Shown: piece after piece, positions 27,780 through 35,436 of the stretch | Layout of the letters: every line of letters starts with the position of its first letter | Numbering within the stretch: the stretch's first letter is position 1 | Assembly (NCBI GenBank): GCA_910586995.1 | Contig: CAJUKZ010000009.1 | Span: 19,489 to 83,488 of the forward strand | DNA: 64,000 bases | Direction: 5' to 3' | DNA from: an uncultured Muribaculaceae bacterium | Lineage (GTDB): Bacteria > Bacteroidota > Bacteroidia > Bacteroidales > Muribaculaceae | Program-made: the position numbers and the translations under genes | The notes under the pieces: model-generated | The model's database searches: none | What the model was told of the DNA's origin: nothing | What the model saw: the letters and a program-made list of their open reading frames with translations, nothing else

Positions 27780-29558
27780 TTACCGCACTATTACCTTGTT
27801 GCCGTTGGCGATGTAGACACCGGCGGGAAGTGTTATGTGCGATGTTCCGGCCGGAGCGTCTGCAGAGGCTACGTGAGCGCCTGAGGGTGTGTATACATCT
27901 ACTTTTGCGGGAGAGGCGGTGCTGACGGTAATATGGCCTTCATCACCTGTGAATACTGTGCCGGACACGCCGTCCTGGCTGATGCCGGGAACTGCTACAG
28001 TCCCGCCGAGATTGTAGGAGGTGAACAAGAGTCCGTAGCCTGTGGTTTTGGGTTTGGTTTCAGTTCCGGTCACAGTGATTCCATTGGCTGCATTGACCCT
28101 CGATACGAGTACGGCAGTGTTGTCGTTCACGGTAGCCGCGTTTGCCATACCCACATTTCCGTCGAGGAAAGTGAATCGGGCGTTGTCGGTCCACTCACCA
28201 TCGGCAGGGAAGTGGTCGAGGAAGGCATTTTTAGCGATCGTGTATCCCTGGAAGTATACATTTCCGTTGTAGAGGAAGCAGCCGTAATATCCGGTGATGG
28301 CTGTGCCGGGCTGGATGAAGGCGCGTCCGATGCTGCCGTCGTTAAGGTTTACCTGCAATGCGAAAGCCTCGAGCATTGTGCCGTCGGTGGCGATAAGAGC
28401 CGATGCTGCGTCAGAATCGCCGATTCCACCGTTGAGTGCGCCGCAGATATACATTTTTCCGTCTGCAACTATCGAGTTCTTCACCTGTACGACGAATTTC
28501 TTGGCGCTGTTGGTGAATGTGGAGTATAGTCTGAGATAGTTGGCCGAGAGATCTGAGGCTTTTACAGAGCCGACGAATACGTTGTCGAACGTGTTATCAT
28601 CATCGATGGAGAAGGTTGCCTCTCCGATCGTAAGCGAAGATCCCTTTCCGTTGCCTTTTATGTTGCCGTTGAATACGATGTTTCCATCGAGGAAGTGTAC
28701 GCCGTTGATCTTCTCATAGTTGTTTTCTCCGGTTGCTTTCACGTGGTTAAGATAGTTGCCCTCAGCATCGAGTTTTATGATATATAGAGATCCTCCTGTC
28801 TGCTGCGGATCGCCGTTGTATGCGGCTACGTCGCGGGGGCATAAAACGAAGCATCCGTTGTCTTTGCCTGAGAGGACCATTGGCGAGCGGTAGTTTCCGG
28901 CTATGTATATGTTTCCGTCTGTATCGGTGCACAATGAATATGGGTTGACGCCGTTTGTAGTGGCGACTTTTGCAGCGGTTGCTGTTGCAGCCGGTACGGG
29001 CAGTTGGTCGTTCAGGAATACTTTGGCCCATTCGATATGTCCGTTGGCGTCGATCTTGATCAATGCCTGGCAGTATGCCCAGATGGATGTGTTCATGTCG
29101 TAAAGCTCAGTGCGGTCGCCTGCGGCGTCGACAAGTACAGAGGCTATGTATTCAGTGCCGTTCTGCGAGGGTCGTGTCTTTGTGAGTACGAGCACTCCAC
29201 CGTCGGCTGTGGGTGTTATTTTTCCGTCGGCAGAGTCGAAGTATCCGTTGGTGGAATGTACGCTCCATAGTTTGTTGCCTTGGGCGTCGGTCTTCAGTAT
29301 CATCAGGTTGCGGTCCGAAGATATTGCAGAGCCGTTGGCAATCAGGTCGTCCCCGAAATAGCATGGAGAGTCGGATCCGCTTGATTGGAAAGAATTGTAT
29401 GATACGAAATTTCCGTCAGTGGTGACAGCAATGCCTCCGTTCTGTTCGTTTGCAAGCGGTCCGTCGAGTACTTTTGCCCATGCAAAAGAAGGGGTTTCGG
29501 CGGCATTCAGACATGCCGCGCAAGAGAGGAAGAGCGAAAGTAGAGTAAAATGTTTCAT
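27780..29558 (-). CDS. Secreted beta-propeller-like protein with C-terminal sorting-type domain
   Basis: A 592-residue exported protein of unknown function, with a signal peptide in residues 1-20. The body contains repeated blade-like motifs (GGIAVTTDGNFV, ILKTDAQGNKLWS, ITPTADGGVLVLTK, KIDANGHIEWAKVF, KLDAEGNYLNHVKATG), as in SBBP/PQQ-type propellers. The last 80 residues, with KVDVYTPSGAHVAS and ending LPAGVYIANGNKVIVR, look like the type A C-terminal domain recognised by the type IX secretion system. I start at the ATG at 29558, because the promoter TAATTTTG (29598-29591) places the transcript start near the alternative codon at 29582. It is divergent from the TonB receptor cluster. Confidence 0.75.
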   Translation of the reverse strand: MKHFTLLSLFLSCAACLNAAETPSFAWAKVLDGPLANEQNGGIAVTTDGNFVSYNSFQSSGSDSPCYFGDDLIANGSAISSDRNLMILKTDAQGNKLWSVHSTNGYFDSADGKITPTADGGVLVLTKTRPSQNGTEYIASVLVDAAGDRTELYDMNTSIWAYCQALIKIDANGHIEWAKVFLNDQLPVPAATATAAKVATTNGVNPYSLCTDTDGNIYIAGNYRSPMVLSGKDNGCFVLCPRDVAAYNGDPQQTGGSLYIIKLDAEGNYLNHVKATGENNYEKINGVHFLDGNIVFNGNIKGNGKGSSLTIGEATFSIDDDNTFDNVFVGSVKASDLSANYLRLYSTFTNSAKKFVVQVKNSIVADGKMYICGALNGGIGDSDAASALIATDGTMLEAFALQVNLNDGSIGRAFIQPGTAITGYYGCFLYNGNVYFQGYTIAKNAFLDHFPADGEWTDNARFTFLDGNVGMANAATVNDNTAVLVSRVNAANGITVTGTETKPKTTGYGLLFTSYNLGGTVAVPGISQDGVSGTVFTGDEGHITVSTASPAKVDVYTPSGAHVASADAPAGTSHITLPAGVYIANGNKVIVR

Positions 29559-29678
29559 GTGTGAATTTGGTTTGTATTTCATTCAGGCTGCAAAATTACA
29601 CAGGCCGCGAAATCTTAAAAATACCTTAAAATGGGTAAATGTTGCCGTGCGATGGAGCCAGAATACCAAAAATACGGT

Positions 29679-29710
29679 ATTGCCGGCCGCGCCGTACGGT
29701 AGTAATTTTG
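29679..29710 (+). promoter_or_regulatory. Promoter of the TonB/M16 cluster
   Basis: ATTG at 29679-29682 (near TTTG), a 20-bp spacer and TAATTTTG at 29703-29710. The predicted start near 29717 excludes the upstream ATG at 29639 and favours 29726 or 29735. Confidence 0.6.
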
Positions 29711-29725
29711 CATAACGATTCACGA

Positions 29726-32530
29726 ATGATTGTTATGATAAGATATATATTGACGATATTGGCCGCGGTGTCCTGTGTCGCGGTCATGTATGGGTCAGAC
29801 TATGTGGTAAGGGGAACAGTTGTCGATGCTGCCGATGGCACACCGCTTGCGTTTGCAAGTATTGTGGTATCGCCACAGGGATTTGCTTTGCAGACGGATA
29901 TCGACGGACGTTTCGCAATAGCTGTCAAGGAAGCCGGCTCATGCCGCCTTAGTGTCAGGTATGTGGGCTATAAACCTGCGGAGACACGGGTGGATGCCGC
30001 TGCCGGCGCCTCGGGTATTGTGATAAGGCTCAAGCAGGTGGAGCAGTCGCTCAGGGAAGTCACCGTCACGGCCGGTGAGTCGCAGGGCATGACATCGACA
30101 TCCCATATAGGGCGTGCCGCGATGGAGCACCTTCAGCCGACGAGTTTCGCCGATCTGATGGAGTTGCTTCCGGGCAATGTGTCCAAGACGCCGGATATGG
30201 GCAGTGCGGCTACTATAGCCCTGCGTGAGACCGGTACGCTCGGGGCTACCGGTACGGCTGTGAACAATGCCGACTATGCCATATCGTCGCTTGGCACACT
30301 GTTTATGGTGGATGGCGCACCGCTCAACAGCGATGCCAATCTACAGAGTGAGGGTACATCCACCGACAGCAGCTCGCCCGGGTATAAGCGCAATATCGTG
30401 AACCGTGGTGTGGATATGCGCAGTATATCAACTGACAATATCGAGACTGTGGAGATCGTACGCGGTATACCGTCGGCTGAGTATGGCAACCTCACCAGCG
30501 GAGTGGTGAACATACGGCGTACGAGGCGTGCTACACCATTCACCGCGCGTTTCAAGGCCGACGGCTACAGTAAACTCATATCGGCTGGCAAGGGTCTGCA
30601 CACCGGTCATGGCGAGGATGTGCTGAATATTGATCTCAGTTATCTTGATTCAAAAGTAGATCCGCGCAACAGTCTGGAAAACTACAAACGCCTTACGGCT
30701 TCGGCACGCTGGTATATGAGCCGTGAGTGCGGGCGAGGCCTTTCCTTGACGTGGAATACAGGGGCTGACTACACGCGCTCGGCGGATGGAGCGAAGCAGG
30801 ATCCGGATCTGAATTATAACAAGATAGACCGGTATAAGTCTGTATACAACAGGATTGCACTGACCTCAGAACTGAATTTTTCTCTTGCCGGGACGCCTGT
30901 GTTCGATGCTTTCGGGCTGAATGCGTCGGCAAGCTATGAGGTGGACAGGCTCGAGCGTCAGAAGCAAGTTGCGCCTCAGCGAGCGTCTGTAGCGCCGACG
31001 TCAATGGAGGCCGGTGTGCACGAGGGGCATTATCTGCTCGGAGAGTATGTGGCGGACTATTTGTGCGACGGTCGTCCGCTTAACCTGTTCTTGAAAGCCA
31101 GGGCCTCGGGCCGGCGGATATGGCCCGGGGAGATGCGCCACAACTACAAGATAGGAGGAGAATGGACTATGTCGAAGAATTACGGACGTGGACAGGTGTA
31201 TGATCTGGAGCGCCCGTTGTCCGCTTCGTGGACTACACGTCCCCGCAGATATTCCGATATTCCGTCGCTGAACGTATTGTCTTTTTTTGCCGAAGATCAG
31301 GTGAATGTCCCTTTAGGCAGGAATACGCTCAGTGTACTGGCCGGATTGCGCACCGTGCAGTTGCCCGGTATAGACCGACGCTATGATCTGTGCGGCAAGG
31401 TGTATGTGGATCCCCGCCTGAACGCGCGCTGGAGTTTTCCTGATATTGAGACAGGAGGGCGTCCGTTGCGGTTCTCATTGTCGGGAGGCTGGGGTCTTAC
31501 GACCAAGATGCCGACGGTGGATTATCTGTATCCGCAGGCGCACTATAATGATTTCGTGCAACTTAACTATTATGATGTAAATGCACCGGCTGAACGCTCG
31601 CGTGTTAGTTTGAGGACTTATATAGATGATGCCACCAATTATGCCATCAGACCTGCCCGGAATTCAAAGTGGGAGCTGCGCCTGGGGGTGGATTGGGGTA
31701 TGAACCGGCTTTCTGTGACATATTTCCAGGAGCGTATGACAGATGGATTCCGCTACAGCACCGTGTATGCACCGTACGTATATACACGATATGACGCCAC
31801 GGCCATAGACCCGTCGGTGCTGACGGGGCCACCTATGCTGGAAAACCTGCCGGGAGTCGAGCGTACTGTGCTTGATGGATTCCGTCGTGCCACAAATGGA
31901 ACGCGGATAGTGAAGCGTGGAGTGGAGTTTCAGCTAAATACAGCACGATGGCAGGCGCTCCGCACGTCGCTGACGGTGACGGGGGCATGGTTTCGCTCCA
32001 CATATTCCAATTCTCAGATGCTTTACGATGCCGTGAGCGATGTGGTAGGCAATGAGCCTGTGAGCGACCGTTATGTGGGACTTTACGATTATCTCGACGG
32101 GCGTGTGAATGAGCAACTGAACACGAATTTCATATTTGACACCCAGATACCTGCATGGGGGCTGATATTCTCCACATCGGTCCAGTGCATGTGGTATGTG
32201 AAGACAACGCGCCTGCCGCAGAACGGTATTCCGGCTTTCTATCTTGATGCCGCTGATGGCGGATTGCATCCGTTTACCGAGGCATCGGCTTCGGACACAT
32301 ATCTGCAATTTCTTGTGAAGCACTATAATGAGGACAATTACCGGACGCAGAGGATTCCGTTCGCCGGGTATCTCAATTTCAAGGCCACCAAGAGCATCGG
32401 GCGCTGGATGCGTCTATCGATGTTTGTCAATAGACTCATAGACTGGTTGCCGGACTATAAATCCAACGGTCTTACGGTGCGACGCGCATCCGACAGTTAT
32501 TTCGGCATGGAGGCAATAGTAACCATATAA
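29726..32530 (+). CDS. TonB-dependent outer membrane receptor
   Basis: A TonB-dependent receptor of about 934 residues. After the signal peptide comes a carboxypeptidase-regulatory-like domain (VVRGTVVDAADGTPLAFASIVV; LSVRYVGYKPAE), then the plug domain with VTAGESQGMTS, ELLPGNVSKTPD, FMVDGAPLNSDANL and TVEIVRGIPSAEYGNLTSGVVNI, then a 22-strand-type barrel ending in an aromatic-rich strand. No SusD partner follows, so it is not a classical glycan SusCD pair. Next come a DUF4876 lipoprotein, another barrel and an M16 protease. The start at 29726 or 29735 is chosen from the promoter position. The ligand is inferred to be a peptide or protein, because of the protease. Confidence 0.92.
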   Translation: MIVMIRYILTILAAVSCVAVMYGSDYVVRGTVVDAADGTPLAFASIVVSPQGFALQTDIDGRFAIAVKEAGSCRLSVRYVGYKPAETRVDAAAGASGIVIRLKQVEQSLREVTVTAGESQGMTSTSHIGRAAMEHLQPTSFADLMELLPGNVSKTPDMGSAATIALRETGTLGATGTAVNNADYAISSLGTLFMVDGAPLNSDANLQSEGTSTDSSSPGYKRNIVNRGVDMRSISTDNIETVEIVRGIPSAEYGNLTSGVVNIRRTRRATPFTARFKADGYSKLISAGKGLHTGHGEDVLNIDLSYLDSKVDPRNSLENYKRLTASARWYMSRECGRGLSLTWNTGADYTRSADGAKQDPDLNYNKIDRYKSVYNRIALTSELNFSLAGTPVFDAFGLNASASYEVDRLERQKQVAPQRASVAPTSMEAGVHEGHYLLGEYVADYLCDGRPLNLFLKARASGRRIWPGEMRHNYKIGGEWTMSKNYGRGQVYDLERPLSASWTTRPRRYSDIPSLNVLSFFAEDQVNVPLGRNTLSVLAGLRTVQLPGIDRRYDLCGKVYVDPRLNARWSFPDIETGGRPLRFSLSGGWGLTTKMPTVDYLYPQAHYNDFVQLNYYDVNAPAERSRVSLRTYIDDATNYAIRPARNSKWELRLGVDWGMNRLSVTYFQERMTDGFRYSTVYAPYVYTRYDATAIDPSVLTGPPMLENLPGVERTVLDGFRRATNGTRIVKRGVEFQLNTARWQALRTSLTVTGAWFRSTYSNSQMLYDAVSDVVGNEPVSDRYVGLYDYLDGRVNEQLNTNFIFDTQIPAWGLIFSTSVQCMWYVKTTRLPQNGIPAFYLDAADGGLHPFTEASASDTYLQFLVKHYNEDNYRTQRIPFAGYLNFKATKSIGRWMRLSMFVNRLIDWLPDYKSNGLTVRRASDSYFGMEAIVTI

Positions 32531-32550
32531 TTCAACCACAGATCATAATT

Positions 32551-33840
32551 ATGAAACTACGATCCATATACTTTTTAATTGTGTCGGCGCTGCTTTCAGC
32601 GACGTTGTATTCCTGTGACGACACGCTCGGTGAGGGTTCGGCCTACAGCAGCGGCGTGACCGTGGAGCTTGAGATGCCCGATGGTATTGATCCGGGAAGT
32701 GTGTCTTCGGCTGTGATCAGCATGTATAATCTGTCGAATGGCCAGACAAGCGAATTCTATGCAGGAGAGACTATTAATGTAATCCCAGGAATATATGATG
32801 TGACGTATTCGGCGTCTGTGCTGCTGGCCAACGGTGTGACGTCGGAATTGAAGGCTGTAAGACGCTCGGTGACTGTGACCGGCAGCAATACTGTGATAGT
32901 GCTGAAACCTTTCAATAATATATCCAACGACGATTTCATAATCAGTGAGATTTTTTTCGCCGGCACTTTGCAGCCTTCAGGAAACCAATATTATGGCGAC
33001 GACTATGTGAAGATATATAATAATACGGATCATGTGCTTTATGCCGATGGCCTGACGCTGTTTGAATCACGTTTCACCACTACCGAGAAATACGACTACA
33101 CCCCCGACATAATGGATGAGGCTGTCACGGTGCATGCCCTGTACACCATTCCGGGCTCGGGCAAGGATCATCCCGTGCAACCCGGTGAATATATTCTGCT
33201 CGCGGATACCGGAATAGACCACAGGCAGATCAATGCAAACTCGTTTGACCTGAGTCATGCCGACTGGGAATGGTACGATGTGTCGACCAAACCGTCGGAG
33301 TTGGATATCGACAGTCCGCTCGTACCGAATCTTGACAAGATGTACTGCTACACGCTGTCTTTCTTCATGCTGCATAACCGTGGCTTCAAGTGCTACGGTC
33401 TGGCACGCATACCTGTCGGCAAGGAAGAATATCTGCGCGACTATAAATATACTTATTCTTATGTGATTGAAGTGGCCGCCGGCACTTTCCCTATGTCGCA
33501 GAGCTACTATAAGCTGCCGAACGAATGGGTCGTCGATGCCGTGAACTGCAGTGTGGCTGCCAAATATGCCTGGACTGTATGTGCTCCGCGGCTCGACATG
33601 GGCTGGACCTATTGCGGAACAATAGACAAGGACAAGACACGATATTTTCATTCGGTGCGCCGCAAGTTGCTTTATGTGCGCGACGACGGGACACCGGTAT
33701 TCAAGGATACCAATAATTCATCGGAAGACTTCAATCCGCAAGTGACGCCTTCCGAGATCGAATTGCAGCATACGGCGACGGATGTGGCAGGTCTGCGGTC
33801 TGAGGTGATAACTTACGACGGAGTGACACCTGTCGAATGA
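32551..33840 (+). CDS. DUF4876 lipoprotein with lamin-tail-like domain
   Basis: A 429-residue outer membrane lipoprotein with lipobox TLYSC (Cys22). It begins with an Ig-like region (TVELEMPDGIDPGSVSSAVI) and continues with NDDFIISEIFFAG...GDDYVKIYNNTD, which resembles the lamin-tail fold. The rest matches the DUF4876 pattern. It lies 20 bp after the TonB receptor and overlaps the next gene by ATGA, so it is probably a surface subunit that binds substrate for the receptor, as SusD does for SusC. That role is inferred from position only. Confidence 0.82.
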   Translation: MKLRSIYFLIVSALLSATLYSCDDTLGEGSAYSSGVTVELEMPDGIDPGSVSSAVISMYNLSNGQTSEFYAGETINVIPGIYDVTYSASVLLANGVTSELKAVRRSVTVTGSNTVIVLKPFNNISNDDFIISEIFFAGTLQPSGNQYYGDDYVKIYNNTDHVLYADGLTLFESRFTTTEKYDYTPDIMDEAVTVHALYTIPGSGKDHPVQPGEYILLADTGIDHRQINANSFDLSHADWEWYDVSTKPSELDIDSPLVPNLDKMYCYTLSFFMLHNRGFKCYGLARIPVGKEEYLRDYKYTYSYVIEVAAGTFPMSQSYYKLPNEWVVDAVNCSVAAKYAWTVCAPRLDMGWTYCGTIDKDKTRYFHSVRRKLLYVRDDGTPVFKDTNNSSEDFNPQVTPSEIELQHTATDVAGLRSEVITYDGVTPVE

Positions 33841-35408
33841 ATAACATCAAACAGCGAACAGTGAAGAAATTTTATAATACAGTCAGAAGGATTACCGCTG
33901 TTGCATTGTGTCTGCATTTAGGTATGTATATATGCAATGCTGCGGATACTACAGGCATTGGCAGCCGATATGTGGAGGCCGGTGCTGTGTGGTATGGAGA
34001 ACCGTCGCTTTCTTATGCCAATCCGGCCCTGATGCTCCGCAGGTCGAGTGTGTCGCTGGGATCTGTGGCGGCTGGCTATGCACTCGAGCACCAAAACAAG
34101 GCTCTTGTGGCGGGTAAAGGCAAGGGTGACACACGTGGCGAATTTGATGCCCGCGCATATATCGTCAGCGGTTCAAGTTCGCTGTGGGGGCATGCCGGCT
34201 ACAGTTTCGGCAAGCTTCGTGATCTGCAGTGGTGTGAGACTGCTGATTATGACCGTGTATTTCCGTATGTGTCGGCCGATGAGTCTGGAGGTCCGCTCAA
34301 ACATGAGAACTACAGTTTCTCGGGAGGATATGCATCTGAGTCGGGCCGGTGGTCGTATGGTGCGTCGCTCGCCTATGATGCGGGGCTTTACTATCGTGAC
34401 ACTGACCCGCGTCCGCGCGATGTGACCGGAAATCTCCGTCTGTCGGGCGGTGCGGCCTATGCTATTTCGTCCGGCTATCTGGCAGGAGTGTCGGTCAAGG
34501 GCGAGAGATATACCCAGTCGTGCGATATAACTTTCCAGAGCGAGGTCGGCGAGCTTGAGATATATCATCTGACAGGTCTCGGTACGCATTATGTCCGGTT
34601 CGATGGTGCGGGAAAGACAACAGATTATAAAGGATATACCTACGGAGGCGGTCTGTTCTTATTTCCTCTGTCGGGAGGTATATTCGGCAGTGTCGTGGCC
34701 TCGCGCATGACTATGGATGTGATAATCCGCGACCTCAACAAGCTGCCTATGGCCGGTCTGTGGGAAAACCGTGTTGATATGCAGGCAGGATACCGAAGCA
34801 GCTATGGACGCGACAGCTGGAGCGTGTCTGGATATCTGTCTGCATCGAGGCGTCATGGCACGGAGAATATCTTCGGCGACGCATCAGCATCAGTATATCC
34901 GCAGATAGCATCGTTGGAAATGTTTGCGGACAACAGAATGTCCGCAAGTCTGCGGGGATTGTACCAGAGGCGCGCCGGACGTGGATGGCTGGCATTGTCG
35001 CCTGAAGTGGGCTACAGTCATGTGAGGCAGGTGTATGCGCAGCCGTTCCGGTGGGCCGAGGTGAACATGCTGAATCTCTCATTGTCTATGTCGGGATCTG
35101 CCAGATTGTCGGACCGCCTGTGCGGTGGTTTTTCCGTATCTATGGATTACAGATCGCGTGTAAGCGGTTGCGGTATCAGTCTTGGAGATGTGGCTCCGTC
35201 GGGTGTAGACCGGGAATTGGCACAGGTTGTGACTGCTGATCATGAAGCAGCCTGTTCGTCTATGGCAGCCATACATGCCGAGGCCGAGTTGCTGGTGAGT
35301 GTAAGCCGGTGTCATGCCATCGGCGTAAAGGCCGGATATGGATATGCTCACTATGGGATTGGCACAGATGCCGGACAGTTGCTTGCATCGCTGCAATTCT
35401 ATTTCTGA
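33837..35408 (+). CDS. DUF6850-like outer membrane beta-barrel protein
   Basis: A 523-residue secreted protein starting with MNNIKQRTVKKFYNTVRR, a long signal peptide ending near CNAADT. The body is made of short alternating strands with many Tyr, Gly and Ser, as in SGGYASESGRWSYGASLAY, ending in QLLASLQFYF with a terminal Phe typical of outer membrane barrels. The domain resembles DUF6850, usually found with DUF4876 and TonB receptors. It overlaps the DUF4876 gene by 4 bp and precedes the M16 protease by 28 bp. Function is unknown. Confidence 0.72.
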   Translation: MNNIKQRTVKKFYNTVRRITAVALCLHLGMYICNAADTTGIGSRYVEAGAVWYGEPSLSYANPALMLRRSSVSLGSVAAGYALEHQNKALVAGKGKGDTRGEFDARAYIVSGSSSLWGHAGYSFGKLRDLQWCETADYDRVFPYVSADESGGPLKHENYSFSGGYASESGRWSYGASLAYDAGLYYRDTDPRPRDVTGNLRLSGGAAYAISSGYLAGVSVKGERYTQSCDITFQSEVGELEIYHLTGLGTHYVRFDGAGKTTDYKGYTYGGGLFLFPLSGGIFGSVVASRMTMDVIIRDLNKLPMAGLWENRVDMQAGYRSSYGRDSWSVSGYLSASRRHGTENIFGDASASVYPQIASLEMFADNRMSASLRGLYQRRAGRGWLALSPEVGYSHVRQVYAQPFRWAEVNMLNLSLSMSGSARLSDRLCGGFSVSMDYRSRVSGCGISLGDVAPSGVDRELAQVVTADHEAACSSMAAIHAEAELLVSVSRCHAIGVKAGYGYAHYGIGTDAGQLLASLQFYF

Positions 35409-35436
35409 AATATATAAATAAAACATAAAAACCATC

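Noticed and set aside
29726..33840. Polysaccharide utilisation locus (SusC/SusD)
   Set aside because: The lipoprotein after the TonB receptor is DUF4876-like with a lamin-tail pattern, not SusD, and there are no glycoside hydrolases or sugar sensors nearby.
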